Assembly (NCBI GenBank): GCA_030377945.1
Contig: JAUCGD010000023.1
Coordinates: 1 to 28,984, forward strand
Source of the DNA: Desulfobacterales bacterium HSG17
GTDB taxonomy: Bacteria; Desulfobacterota; Desulfobacteria; Desulfobacterales; Desulfococcaceae
Length of the DNA stretch: 28,984 nucleotides
Direction of reading: 5' to 3'
In this document: positions 20,023-28,984 of the stretch, in pieces
Position numbering within the stretch: the first letter of the stretch is position 1
Layout of the letters: each line of letters begins with the position of its first letter
Notes under the pieces: model-generated
The model's input: only the letters and a program-made list of their open reading frames with translations
Database searches by the model: none
What the model was told of the DNA's origin: nothing
Program-made: the position numbers and the translations under genes

Positions 20023-21192
20023 TTGAGCTTTAATTTATTCAAAGGCAAAAACAAATCATATATGCTTATGATTATAGTCATCTGCATACTTCTATTGCCT
20101 GGAGTTCGTTTGTTTTTCAAGGATATTGGATGGAGGTGGGTATATATGCTGTTTTTATCATTTTCAATGTCATTTTGCATTACCCCTGTTTGCAGGGGCG
20201 CTGCATATTTTTTTGATATTCTTGACAGGCCGGACAGCAGGAAATCCCATGATATGACTACTCCTTTACTGGGCGGGGCAGCTGTTTATCTTTCCTTTAT
20301 TATTGTTATCCTGATTAACGGCATTTATTCTAGCGGACTTTTTGCAATTATCGGGGCTGCAACCCTGCTTTTTCTGCTGGGAATAAAAGATGATGCAGGA
20401 GGAGTTTCCGCATTTATAAGGCTTGCAGCCCAGTTGTTTGCAGCCGCCATTGTAATGAGTTTTGGTATTATACTTCATGTGCTTCCTGTAAGCTGGGGAG
20501 TTTTTTCCCAGGCAGGCAATATATTGCTGACCTTTTTATGGATTATCGGGATTAGCAATGCCATGAATTTTTTTGACGGCATGGATGGACTGGCTGCGGG
20601 TCTGGGCAGTATTATTTCATTTTTTCTGGGTATTATTGCTTTTCAGATGAATCAGCCTTTTGTGGGATGGATTGCAGTTGCAATGACAGGGAGCTGCCTG
20701 GGCTTTTTACCTTATAATTTCAAGCTCAAAGGCAGGGCTGAAATTTTCCTGGGGGATGCAGGAAGTACGGTTATAGGATTTATAACAGCCTGTCTTGCTG
20801 TGTATGGGGACTGGGCACAGGATAATCCTGTTGCATCCCTGATTTCTCCAATGCTTATATTCTGGATACTGATATTTGATATGATTCATATTACAATTGA
20901 CAGGATTATTTCCGGCAAAGTTCATAATTTTCGGGAATGGGTAGAATATGTAGGAAAAGATCACTTTCATCACCGTCTGGAAAATGTGCTTGGATCTAAG
21001 AAAAAAAGTGTTTTGTTTATTTATCTTCTTGCCTTTTGCCTGGGAACAAGTGCTGTTGTGTTGAGAAATGCAGGATTTTTAGAGGCATTTTTACTGCTGA
21101 TTCAGGCTGTGTTTATTGTTGTGCTTATTACAATTCTTGAACGCCGTGGACAGGCCCTGGCAAAAAACTGTAAACTTGATGAAAATTTATAA
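20023..21192 (+). CDS. undecaprenyl-phosphate phospho-sugar transferase (WecA/MraY family)
   Basis: A polytopic membrane enzyme of about 390 residues that starts lipid-linked repeat-unit synthesis by moving a hexosamine-1-phosphate from UDP-sugar to undecaprenyl phosphate. Visible signatures: GIKDDAGG (magnesium-binding DD), NAMNFFDGMDGLAAG, FLGDAGSTVIGF and the C-terminal HFHHRL. About ten hydrophobic segments. Start is uncertain: TTG 20023 has AGGA at 20012-20015, while ATG codons at 19939 and 19990 lie upstream in frame without ribosome-binding sites and ATG 20062 lies downstream. The 92-nt gap after the aminotransferase holds only a small GTAGG/CCTAC hairpin. Confidence 0.9.
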   Translation: MSFNLFKGKNKSYMLMIIVICILLLPGVRLFFKDIGWRWVYMLFLSFSMSFCITPVCRGAAYFFDILDRPDSRKSHDMTTPLLGGAAVYLSFIIVILINGIYSSGLFAIIGAATLLFLLGIKDDAGGVSAFIRLAAQLFAAAIVMSFGIILHVLPVSWGVFSQAGNILLTFLWIIGISNAMNFFDGMDGLAAGLGSIISFFLGIIAFQMNQPFVGWIAVAMTGSCLGFLPYNFKLKGRAEIFLGDAGSTVIGFITACLAVYGDWAQDNPVASLISPMLIFWILIFDMIHITIDRIISGKVHNFREWVEYVGKDHFHHRLENVLGSKKKSVLFIYLLAFCLGTSAVVLRNAGFLEAFLLLIQAVFIVVLITILERRGQALAKNCKLDENL

Positions 21193-21207
21193 ATAGGGAT
21201 TTTTATT

Positions 21208-22329
21208 ATGGTATTGTTTAGAAAAATAAAACCGGAACAAGCAGATGCAATACCTCATGCAGCAAGGAATTATGACAGTCCTGCCGGTTCCCGTTTAAGT
21301 TTTCAGCGCCTGGAATCTAACAGCAGAAGAATGGCAGAAGCAAAACCAGGGATAATATCTGAAATAAGACCTGAAATAAAACCAGGAATAAAACCTGAAA
21401 TAGTATCAGACACAGAAAAAAAAGAGCAGGAAAGAAACAGGAAAAAATTATATGATTCCTTAGTTCTTTATATGGAAAAAGTATTTGCTTCAATTAGAAA
21501 TCAGCAGAAAGTTGCACTGGAACAGGGATTTGATCTGGTTAAAAAAATAACGGAAAATTCTTTTCCTGAAGATCCTGTTTTTATAAAAGCCATTCACCAT
21601 GACAATCTGGAAAAATATTATATTATTCATTGTGTCAATACTGCCATATATGTTGTTAAAATGGCAGATAATTTAAAATGGCCTGTGGATAAGCAGATTG
21701 AAGCCGGTGTGGGAGCTTTGCTTCATGATCTGGGTATGGCAATGGTTCCTGAAAGAATTATTCATAAAAAAGAGGCTCTTACAGAAAAAGAATATGAGAT
21801 TATAAGAAACAGACCATATACAGGCAATAAAATTTTACAGTCTTTTGGCGAAACTTATCCCTGGCTTCCCTTATGCGCGTTGCAGGCACATGAACGGATT
21901 GACGGTTCTGGTTATCCCCAAAAGCTGAAACAAGATGATATTCATAATTATGCACAACTGACAGGGCTGGCAGGTATGTACGAAGCTCTTATCCATTCCA
22001 GGCCCCAGGGGGAAAGATATCTGTATTCATCTGCTGTAAAAGAGATCATCAGGACAAAAAAAAAATCATTTAAAAATGAATATCTCAGGGCATTATTAAA
22101 TGTTTTTTCCATTTTTCCTCTTTACAGCTATGTAAAACTCAATACAGATGTGATCGGGAAGGTTATTGAAACCTATCCTGAACAGCCCATGAGACCCAGA
22201 ATTAAAATTATTTATAATATAAAAAAAAGTTCCCTGGTTTCTGACGAACAGATTGTTAACCTGCCTGATAACTCTTTGCTGAATATTATAGATTCAGTTT
22301 CAGAAAGAGAGGTAAGAGGGCTTTTCTGA
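21208..22329 (+). CDS. HD-GYP-like phosphohydrolase domain protein, degenerate
   Basis: The product has 373 residues. After a proline/lysine-rich N-terminal stretch with repeated KPGI/KPEI units (about 46-66) comes an HD domain with HCVNT (H141), LLHDLG (H173-D174) and a GYP-type segment QAHERIDGSGYP (228-237). The usual HPxxG histidine is Arg (RPYTG, R202) and the HHE motif is AHE, so one or more metal ligands are missing. HD-GYP enzymes hydrolyse cyclic di-GMP; this one may be weak or a binder regulating polysaccharide production. AGGGA precedes ATG 21208. It sits between initiation and export genes. Confidence 0.85.
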   Translation: MVLFRKIKPEQADAIPHAARNYDSPAGSRLSFQRLESNSRRMAEAKPGIISEIRPEIKPGIKPEIVSDTEKKEQERNRKKLYDSLVLYMEKVFASIRNQQKVALEQGFDLVKKITENSFPEDPVFIKAIHHDNLEKYYIIHCVNTAIYVVKMADNLKWPVDKQIEAGVGALLHDLGMAMVPERIIHKKEALTEKEYEIIRNRPYTGNKILQSFGETYPWLPLCALQAHERIDGSGYPQKLKQDDIHNYAQLTGLAGMYEALIHSRPQGERYLYSSAVKEIIRTKKKSFKNEYLRALLNVFSIFPLYSYVKLNTDVIGKVIETYPEQPMRPRIKIIYNIKKSSLVSDEQIVNLPDNSLLNIIDSVSEREVRGLF

Positions 22330-22348
22330 GTATGAAAAAGAGAATTAT

Positions 22349-23155
22349 ATGTATCTGAAACATTGGAATTTAAAAGAGCAGCCTTTTTTAAATGTACCTA
22401 AAAGCGGGCTTTTTTTTCCTTCTCCACAGCATGAAGAGGCTGTTATCAGGCTTTCTTATGTTGCGCAGCACCGCAAAGGTGTTGCAATGCTGACCGGAGA
22501 GGTGGGCTCAGGCAAGACTACGGTTGCCAGGGCTTTGATGAATCATTTGCCTAAAGACAAATTTGAAACGCAAATGATAGTCAATCCTGCTTTAAGTCCC
22601 ACAGATATGCTCAAGGCTATTTTACTTAAATTTGGTGAAAATGCTGAAAAAGCTGAAAGTGATTCAAAACCCATCCTCCTTGACCGGCTTCAAACCAGGT
22701 TTGCCCAAAATATGAAAAAAGGAATCACTACAGTTTTGATAATTGATGAGGTTCATGTTATTAAAGACCTTTCAACCTTTGAAGAATTACGAATGCTGCT
22801 TAATATGCAGTCTGATGATGAATTTCTGGTTACATTAATTCTTTTGGGACAGCCCCTGCTCCTGAAAAAAATTTCCGAACTTCAGCCTTTAAAGGAAAGA
22901 ATATCCATTAAATATCATCTTGAACCCCTGGATTCTGAAAATACCTGGGAATATATTGCATTTCGCTTGAAGAATTCAGGTTCTGTTAATAATATCTTTA
23001 CAAAAGATGCAGTAAGGCTGATATATGAAACAAGTGAAGGTATTCCCCTGAGAATAAATAATCTTTGCGACCGGAGTCTGCTGGTGGGGCTTATGTCAGG
23101 AGTTATGGAAATTGATGTTAATATTGTAAATGAAGCTATTGAAGATTTAAGATAA
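22349..23155 (+). CDS. ExeA-like AAA+ ATPase (exosortase/EPS-cluster type)
   Basis: The product has 268 residues. It begins MYLKHWNLKEQPFLNVP and HEEAVIRLSYVAQHRKG, the standard N-terminus of ExeA/GspA-like ATPases and of the XrtA/PEP-CTERM-associated ATPase family. Walker A is GEVGSGKT (50-57), Walker B VLIIDEVH (about 129-136), and ILLGQPLL and RINNLCDRSLL follow. Such ATPases are regular members of exopolysaccharide clusters, with an unproven role in assembly or export control. No exosortase is in the window. It starts 19 nt after the HD-GYP gene and ends five nt before the exporter. Confidence 0.9.
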   Translation: MYLKHWNLKEQPFLNVPKSGLFFPSPQHEEAVIRLSYVAQHRKGVAMLTGEVGSGKTTVARALMNHLPKDKFETQMIVNPALSPTDMLKAILLKFGENAEKAESDSKPILLDRLQTRFAQNMKKGITTVLIIDEVHVIKDLSTFEELRMLLNMQSDDEFLVTLILLGQPLLLKKISELQPLKERISIKYHLEPLDSENTWEYIAFRLKNSGSVNNIFTKDAVRLIYETSEGIPLRINNLCDRSLLVGLMSGVMEIDVNIVNEAIEDLR

Positions 23156-23160
23156 ATATT

Positions 23161-25308
23161 ATGATCTTGAAAGAAAATATATCAAAGTGCGGGAACTATT
23201 CAATTATTATGTTCCTTATTTTGATATTTGTCTTTAATCCAGCCGGATGCATTCCTGTTAAAAATCAAAACAATAATATCAGGCAGTTGATGGAAACCAC
23301 AGGGGGCTTTGGCCTGCCTTCATCAGGAAAGTATCGCGGACTTGTGATTGCAGATATGGATAATGACGGCAATCCTGATATGATAGGCGGGGCTTCATCT
23401 CCGGGTAATGTGGCAATCTGGTATGGTGATGGAACAGGACATATGTCCCAGCCTGTGTTTCTTCCCATAAAAGGTGATGTGCGCTCTGTTGCTGTGGGTG
23501 ATGTTAATGAGGACGGGTTAAAAGATATTATATTCTCCATTCGCAAGGAATCATCAGGAATAAAGGTATGGCTTAATCAGTTTCAGCGCAAGTGGGTTAA
23601 AGGGTTGTCACCTATTGAAGGAAATAATTATGAAGGTGTGCTGACTGCTGATGTGAACGGTGACGGGCACATTGATATTATTGCAGCCAATGCAACAACA
23701 GATTCACAGGCAGGTATCCAGGTATGGAAAGGAGATGGCAAAGGAAACTGGCCTTTGGAATCCGGTCCTGCTGCACAGGGGCTTTTCATGGATATTGTGT
23801 GCCGGGATTTTAATAATGACGGGATTTTGGATATTGCAGGTTCAGGATGGGGTATCTACGGTTCCCTGAGAATCTGGCTTGGCAATAATATGGGAGGATG
23901 GACAGCACAGCTTCCCCTGGAACCAGGCAGTTACTATGCTTTGAGTTCCGCAGATATAAATAATGACGGACATTTGGATATTCTTGCAGGAACCTATAAA
24001 AGCGGGATTAAGATATTTTCCGGTAATGGGAAAGGGGAATTCCACCTGACTAAAAGCCCTGCTGATACAGGAAGTTTCTGGAAGGTTCTTGGTGCTGATC
24101 TTGACGGAGACGGCATTCAGGATATTATAGCGGGTTCTTCAGATTCATCAGGTCTGCGTGCATGGCTTGGTAAAGGTTTTGGACAGTGGGAACAGGTACA
24201 TGCTTTTCCTGATTCAGGAATATATTATGCCATGTGCATTGCCGATGTTAACAAAGACGGTCATAATGACCTTGGAGCAGCCAGTTTTGGCGAAGGTATA
24301 AAGCTCTGGCCCGGTAAAGGCGGATTTATCAAAAATAACGGGGATTATGCTGAAACCCAGGAAATATCAGGAATTGAAAACAGCCAGGGCATTCAAATAC
24401 CTGATGAAAATGATGTGTTCACAAGTATTTCAGGATTTCCCGAATATAAAATAGGTCCTGGAGATATTCTTGAAATAACCATGTGGAAGCGTTCTGTGGG
24501 AACTAAAGAGGAAATCCTGGTGCGGCCTGACGGAAAAATTTCATTTGGCTTTGTTGAAAATCTTGAGGTTACCGGTCTCACAGCCACTCAACTTGATAAT
24601 CTTCTGACAGATGATCTTAAACGCTATATAAAACATCCTCAGATGGATGTTATTGTTAGAAAATATCAAAGTAAATTTGTCACCTTTGCCGGGGAGATAT
24701 ATACAAATGTCACCTTTCGTTCAGGTCCGGGAAGATATGAGCTTACAGGCAAGGTTTCGCTTTTGGAAATGCTGTCAAAGGTTGGCGGTCCTACCCAGAA
24801 TGCCAATTTAAGGGATGTGCGAATCCGCAATAAAAACGGGCAGTCCTTTAGTGTTGATCTTTATAAAACCATTAATTTCGGAGACAGCAGCCAGGATGTG
24901 GTAATAAATGACGGTGATTTGATAGTTATTCCTGCTATTACCAGGGAAGCAAACAGGGTTTATGTTTTCGGAGAAGTTATAAAACCAGGAGTTTATACTT
25001 TCAGCGGCTCTGAAATGCATTTGTTTGATGCCATATCCCAGGCAGGAGGGGTAAGTATTTTTGCCACTTCTGCCAGCACCAAAATTGTCCGGGGCGATAT
25101 AACCCGGCCAGAGGTGATTTCTGCTGATCTCAAAGCACTTATGGAAAAAGGAGACAGAACCCAGGATATAGCTCTTGCAAACGGTGATCTTGTTTATGTT
25201 CCCAGGAGTTTTGTGGGAGATGTTAATGTTTTTGTCAAACAGATTTCCCCTCTTATAAATCTTATTTTCACTCCTGCCCGGTTCCGGGATGAATATTACA
25301 GTTGGTAA
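23161..25308 (+). CDS. Wza-type polysaccharide export lipoprotein fused to a seven-repeat FG-GAP/VCBS propeller
   Basis: The product has 715 residues. A signal segment (about 15-29) ends in PAGC (C30), a probable lipobox. Residues about 60-395 hold seven FG-GAP repeats with calcium-loop cores of D-x-[DN]-x-DG type: DMDNDG, DVNEDG, DVNGDG, DFNNDG, DINNDG, DLDGDG, DVNKDG. From about 425 comes the Poly_export domain (YKIGPGDILEITMWKR, VRPDGKISF), then SLBB domains (VTFAGEIY...GRYELTGKVSLLEML; VYVFGEVIKPGVYTF). It would form the outer-membrane polysaccharide channel. The usual Wza is about 200-380 residues with no propeller, so the fusion is unusual. The reading frame is continuous through the junction. 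Confidence 0.93.
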   Translation: MILKENISKCGNYSIIMFLILIFVFNPAGCIPVKNQNNNIRQLMETTGGFGLPSSGKYRGLVIADMDNDGNPDMIGGASSPGNVAIWYGDGTGHMSQPVFLPIKGDVRSVAVGDVNEDGLKDIIFSIRKESSGIKVWLNQFQRKWVKGLSPIEGNNYEGVLTADVNGDGHIDIIAANATTDSQAGIQVWKGDGKGNWPLESGPAAQGLFMDIVCRDFNNDGILDIAGSGWGIYGSLRIWLGNNMGGWTAQLPLEPGSYYALSSADINNDGHLDILAGTYKSGIKIFSGNGKGEFHLTKSPADTGSFWKVLGADLDGDGIQDIIAGSSDSSGLRAWLGKGFGQWEQVHAFPDSGIYYAMCIADVNKDGHNDLGAASFGEGIKLWPGKGGFIKNNGDYAETQEISGIENSQGIQIPDENDVFTSISGFPEYKIGPGDILEITMWKRSVGTKEEILVRPDGKISFGFVENLEVTGLTATQLDNLLTDDLKRYIKHPQMDVIVRKYQSKFVTFAGEIYTNVTFRSGPGRYELTGKVSLLEMLSKVGGPTQNANLRDVRIRNKNGQSFSVDLYKTINFGDSSQDVVINDGDLIVIPAITREANRVYVFGEVIKPGVYTFSGSEMHLFDAISQAGGVSIFATSASTKIVRGDITRPEVISADLKALMEKGDRTQDIALANGDLVYVPRSFVGDVNVFVKQISPLINLIFTPARFRDEYYSW

Positions 25309-25331
25309 AACAGGACATATTATAAAATATC

Positions 25332-27497
25332 ATGGCTCAATATGATGTTGATTTAAGAGATTACTGGAGAATAATAAAAAAACGCCAGATCCTTATTTTT
25401 CTCATGGTTTTTCTTGTTGGATCATTCAGTTACATGTTTGCCAAGATGAGAGAACCTGCCCCTGTTTTTGAAGCTGAAACTGCTGTTAAAATAGAGCGGA
25501 GAACTAATCTGGCCGAATTTTTCATGGGAGGATTCTGGGATCAGTCAGACAGTCTTACCACCCAGGCATTTATAATAACAAGCTTTCCTGTCCTGGAAAA
25601 AACTGCAAAATTTTTAGGATGGATTCCTGAAAATATTTCTTCTGCTGATATTCAGGGTTCTGAAAAATATATGCCTGAAATCAAACGTTTAAAAGCCATG
25701 ATTATGGCAGACCAGGAAAAATACACCAGTATTTTAAATATCAGGACAATATCAGGAAACGCACAGGAGGCCGCAGATGTGGCAAATGCTGTGGCTGTAA
25801 CTTACCAGCTGTATAATGTTCAGGAAAAAAATAAGCAGACCTTTGAAACCAAATCCTTTATTGAGAAACAGCTTAAAACAACAGATGAAAATCTGACAAA
25901 AGCTGAAGAATCACTCCGTTCTTTTAAAGAAAAACATGATATTTTAACCCTGGAAGCCCAGACTGCAAATACCTTAAAAAGAATTTTTGCTGTTGAAGCT
26001 GAACTGGACAAAATAAAAAGGGAAAAATCCAATGCCCAGTCCCAGTTAAAGCTTATAAATAAAGCTGGCCGGTCTTCAAAAAGTATTGAAAACCTTTTCC
26101 TGCCTGAATCTGACAATGCTTCTGTCCAGGAACTTAATAAAAATCTCCGCAACCTGGTATTAGAGCGCCAGACCCTTTTATTTGATTTTACTGAAGAACA
26201 TCCCCAGATAATAGAACTGAACGATCAGATCAAGGGCATGGTTTACGGCATCAAACAAGAGCTTGTTTCAAGAATATCAGGGATTAAAGCTATGGAATCG
26301 GCCCTTGCTGCCAAGTATAAGCAATTGTTTAAAGAAAGTAAAACATTCCCGGAAAAAGCCCTGATCCTAAACCGCCTGCAAAGGGAGGTAACACTCCAGG
26401 AATCATTATATTCCCAGTTAAAAACAAAATATCAGGAAATACTTATCCAGGCAGCCGGAAAAGTGGAAGAGGTTGTTATTGTCCGGCCTGCAAGTGTACC
26501 TGTATTTCCCACCAATATTCCTTCAAATATGGCAGTTATTGCAACAGGTATTGTTATGGGGCTTTTTATGGGTATTGTCTTTGCTTTTGTAGCAGAAACC
26601 CTTGATACCTCCATAGGAACCATAGAAGATGTTGAAAACTTGTTAAAAGTACCTGTGCTTGGAATGGTCCCTTTTGTTAAAAGAGAAGAATGTGAAACAG
26701 GAGAAGGCTCAGACATGGACAGACCCTGCGAACTAGTTACACATTTTGATTCAGGGTCCCTGGTTGCTGAGTCTTTCCGGTCTATCAGGACAAATCTCCA
26801 GTTTATAGGAATGGAGATAAAGGGCAAGTCGTTTATGGTGACAAGCTCTTTTATGCAGGAAGGAAAAACTTTTAATGTTGTAAATATTGCACTCAGCCTT
26901 GCCCAGGGAGGCAAAAAAGTGCTTCTCATAGAAGCTGACCTGAGAAATCCAACTATTTACAAGATTTTCGGCTTGAGCCAGTCTCCTGGATTAACTGATT
27001 ATGTTCTGGGTAATTATCAGCCTGAAGAAGTGATAACCAGGATAACGGATCTTATGCTCGGAGACATGGATATTGACGATATACTAATGACACCGGGCCT
27101 GGATAACCTGAGCTATGTTACAAACGGAACACATGTGCCCAACCCTTCGGAAATACTCAATTCCAGACGTTTTAAAGATTTTATGGAATCAGTTTACCCG
27201 GATTATGACATGATTATTATTGATGCACCTCCTGTTCTTCCTGTAACAGATGCAGTAGATATTGCATCCCTTGTTGACGGGGTTATTCTCATATACACTG
27301 TGGGTAAAATTGCAAGAGGGGTACTGAAAAGGGCAAAATCAGCTCTTGACCATGTTAATGCCAGGGTGCTGGGTGTTATTCTTAATAATGTAAAATCTGA
27401 AACAGGACCTGAATATTTTAAATACCAGAGCCAGTATTATTACAGCCCAAAAAAAAAAGAAAAACAAAGAAAATGGGGAATCGGAACAAGAAACTGA
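25332..27497 (+). CDS. Wzc-type polysaccharide co-polymerase / BY tyrosine kinase
   Basis: The product has 721 residues. The N-terminal Wzz domain starts with DLRDYWRIIKKR and TM1 (about 21-38); a long periplasmic coiled coil follows (about 150-370), then TM2 (about 397-420, NMAVIATGIVMGLFMGIVFAF split by family spacing). The cytoplasmic kinase has Walker A SSFMQEGKTFN (about 503-513), Walker A' LLIEADLRNP, where Glu replaces the usual first Asp, and Walker B MIIIDAPPVLP. The C-terminus carries a tyrosine cluster (YFKYQSQYYYS) before a basic tail, as expected for autophosphorylation. It controls chain length with the exporter encoded just upstream. Confidence 0.94.
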   Translation: MAQYDVDLRDYWRIIKKRQILIFLMVFLVGSFSYMFAKMREPAPVFEAETAVKIERRTNLAEFFMGGFWDQSDSLTTQAFIITSFPVLEKTAKFLGWIPENISSADIQGSEKYMPEIKRLKAMIMADQEKYTSILNIRTISGNAQEAADVANAVAVTYQLYNVQEKNKQTFETKSFIEKQLKTTDENLTKAEESLRSFKEKHDILTLEAQTANTLKRIFAVEAELDKIKREKSNAQSQLKLINKAGRSSKSIENLFLPESDNASVQELNKNLRNLVLERQTLLFDFTEEHPQIIELNDQIKGMVYGIKQELVSRISGIKAMESALAAKYKQLFKESKTFPEKALILNRLQREVTLQESLYSQLKTKYQEILIQAAGKVEEVVIVRPASVPVFPTNIPSNMAVIATGIVMGLFMGIVFAFVAETLDTSIGTIEDVENLLKVPVLGMVPFVKREECETGEGSDMDRPCELVTHFDSGSLVAESFRSIRTNLQFIGMEIKGKSFMVTSSFMQEGKTFNVVNIALSLAQGGKKVLLIEADLRNPTIYKIFGLSQSPGLTDYVLGNYQPEEVITRITDLMLGDMDIDDILMTPGLDNLSYVTNGTHVPNPSEILNSRRFKDFMESVYPDYDMIIIDAPPVLPVTDAVDIASLVDGVILIYTVGKIARGVLKRAKSALDHVNARVLGVILNNVKSETGPEYFKYQSQYYYSPKKKEKQRKWGIGTRN

Positions 27498-27503
27498 ATT
27501 CAT

Positions 27504-28901
27504 ATGACTGCAAATATAAAAACAGCAATATTTTCCATATCCTTCCTATTATCAGCCCTTGCAGCAGGATTTACTGTTTCCCGATATTCACCAAAAATGA
27601 TGCTTTCAGCTATGGGGGCTGCGGGTATTTTTCTGGTATCCTTTATAAATACCCAATGGGGATTATTCCTGCTTATATTTTCCATGCTCCTCTCTCCTGA
27701 GTTTACAGTGGGAACAACTTCAGGAACCACCCTGGGAAGAGGAGTTTCCCTGCGCATGGATGATTTTCTGCTCCTGGTAATAGGTTTAACCTGGTTTTTT
27801 AAAACAGCATATTTTAAACATCTTGGACTGTTAAAAAAAACACCTTTAAATAATCCAATATTTCTCTATATCCTGGCATGTGCATTGTCCACAGGTGTGG
27901 GAATCATGGCAGGGCGGGTAAGTGCAAAAACCGGTTTTTTTTATGTGCTTAAATATTTTGAATACTGCTTTGTATTTTTCATGATGGTCAACCATGTTGA
28001 AAATAAAGACCAGATCAAAAAATTTATATTCTGCATTTTTTTAACCTGCTTTATCACATGTATTATCGGTATTCTCCAGATTCCGTCCGGTGGCAGAGTA
28101 AGCGCCCCTTTTGAAGGAGAAACGGGAGAACCCAACACATTCGGAGGCTATCTGATTTTTATAGGGGCCATTGCCGGAGGTTTGTTTTCCACATCAGATA
28201 ATTTAAAAGGAAAAGTTCTCACAGGTTTTCTACTGGCTGTTATGATACTTCCCTTTCTTTACACCCGTTCAAGATCTTCATACCTGGCTTTTATCCCGGT
28301 TTTTCTTATTCTCGGAGCCATGTCCGAAAAAAGAGCGCTGGTGCTTTCTGTAATGGTGCTTTGCCTTGCCCTTAGTCCTTTGTTTATGCCCGGAGCTGTT
28401 AAAGAAAGAATCTTTTTTACGTTTTCTCAACCCAGGGAAAGAGGGCAGATCAAGGTTGGAAATATCCACATTGATACATCCACATCAGCAAGGCTCAACA
28501 GTTGGAAACATGCAATAAGAGACTGGACAAAACATCCGCTCCTGGGATTTGGAGTTACAGGATATTCTTTTCTTGATGCCCAGTTTCCAAGGGTACTGGT
28601 TGAAACCGGTATTGTAGGCATGAGCGCATTTATCTATCTTTTATATTCAATATTCAGGCTGGCATTTATAAATTTAAAAACTTTGAAAAATCCATATTAT
28701 ATCGGCATAACAAGGGGCTTTATTGCAGGGTTTGCAGGGCTTATATTCCATGCCATAGGAGCCAATACCTTTATCATTGTCCGTATAATGGAGCCATTCT
28801 GGTTTCTGGCAGGAATTATTGTGGTTTTGCCTGGGCTTGAATTGAATCAGGATGTGATGTTAGCTAGTGAATATTCTTACGCTTTTACTTCAAAAAAATA
28901 A
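27504..28901 (+). CDS. O-antigen polymerase/ligase (Wzy_C/WaaL-type) membrane protein
   Basis: The product has 465 residues with about ten or eleven hydrophobic segments and a large loop. Family signatures are FLYTRSRSSYLAF and the HPLLGFGVTGYSFLDAQ segment of the periplasmic loop, followed by VLVETGIVGMSAF. It joins repeat units or ligates polymer in the periplasm; polymerase and ligase cannot be told apart from sequence alone. It starts seven nt after the kinase stop with no strong ribosome-binding site, suggesting coupling. Nothing convincing follows in the last 83 nt of the window. Confidence 0.9.
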   Translation: MTANIKTAIFSISFLLSALAAGFTVSRYSPKMMLSAMGAAGIFLVSFINTQWGLFLLIFSMLLSPEFTVGTTSGTTLGRGVSLRMDDFLLLVIGLTWFFKTAYFKHLGLLKKTPLNNPIFLYILACALSTGVGIMAGRVSAKTGFFYVLKYFEYCFVFFMMVNHVENKDQIKKFIFCIFLTCFITCIIGILQIPSGGRVSAPFEGETGEPNTFGGYLIFIGAIAGGLFSTSDNLKGKVLTGFLLAVMILPFLYTRSRSSYLAFIPVFLILGAMSEKRALVLSVMVLCLALSPLFMPGAVKERIFFTFSQPRERGQIKVGNIHIDTSTSARLNSWKHAIRDWTKHPLLGFGVTGYSFLDAQFPRVLVETGIVGMSAFIYLLYSIFRLAFINLKTLKNPYYIGITRGFIAGFAGLIFHAIGANTFIIVRIMEPFWFLAGIIVVLPGLELNQDVMLASEYSYAFTSKK

Positions 28902-28984
28902 ATTAATATAATAACGATACTTTGTATTTACTTGATTTACTTCTATATATTCTTATGAAAATTTATAGATACAGGTTTCATCAT

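Noticed and set aside
21340..21410. Tandem repeat in the HD-GYP gene 5' part
   Set aside because: The KPGI/KPEI coding units are short and degenerate and look like an ordinary low-complexity linker.
1..28984. CRISPR array, tRNA or rRNA genes
   Set aside because: No regularly spaced direct repeats, cloverleaf-like segments or rRNA-like sequence were recognised on either strand.
28955..28984. Start of a further gene (MKIYRYRFHH) at the right edge
   Set aside because: Only ten codons remain, with no ribosome-binding site; too short to support.

Overview
The window reads as chromosomal DNA of a sulfate-reducing or related member of the Desulfobacterota (Desulfobacterales-like). This is inference from protein style, AT-rich coding sequence and the dispersed palindromic repeats; there is no rRNA or other marker gene. 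It holds an exopolysaccharide/O-antigen locus interrupted by a roughly 12.5-kb accessory island.

Left part (1-3507): a relic glycosyltransferase, an AlbA_2/HATPase regulator, a Uma2-type PD-(D/E)XK protein and an intact GT4 glycosyltransferase in a tightly overlapping operon. Short relics of a second GT4 gene and of an asparagine-synthase-like C-terminus follow.

Island (3508-15791): two paralogous copies of a four-gene module. On the + strand each encodes (i) an inactive-STAND-like protein with a conserved N-terminal peptide, (ii) a MoxR-family AAA+ ATPase, and (iii) a ~900-residue membrane protein with a CoxE-like N-terminus, a degenerate vWA domain and a C-terminal FGE-sulfatase (C-type-lectin fold) domain. 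A convergent (iv) PD-(D/E)XK-like nuclease with C-terminal 9-residue repeats lies on the - strand. This matches the published concept of MoxR-vWA 'ternary' NTP-dependent conflict systems.

The key observation is at the 3' ends of both FGE domains. Over 108 nt the two copies differ at 14 nucleotides, all in codon positions 1 or 2 and none in position 3, whereas the preceding 108 nt contain seven synonymous third-base differences. The segment is GC-rich (about 73% in copy 1). It is followed by 256 nt with only two differences, which include a long hairpin with a GATA (GRNA-type) tetraloop. Together these are the signature of a diversity-generating retroelement (DGR) variable region with its downstream recognition hairpin. 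No reverse transcriptase, template repeat or accessory gene is present here, so the two genes would be remote targets diversified in trans. The first paralog has a third membrane segment that would put its variable domain outside the cytoplasm; the second lacks it.

Right part (16256-28901): a + strand polysaccharide assembly cluster. In order it encodes a GT4 glycosyltransferase, WbqC-family protein, PIG-L deacetylase, DegT/DnrJ/EryC1 aminotransferase, WecA/MraY-type phosphoglycosyltransferase, degenerate HD-GYP protein, ExeA-like AAA ATPase, a Wza-type export lipoprotein fused to a seven-repeat FG-GAP propeller, a Wzc-type BY-kinase and an O-antigen polymerase/ligase. Two copies of a TA-flanked MITE, in inverted orientation, sit at 5578-5706 (between moxR1 and the first vWA-FGE gene) and at 15919-16051 (right edge of the island).
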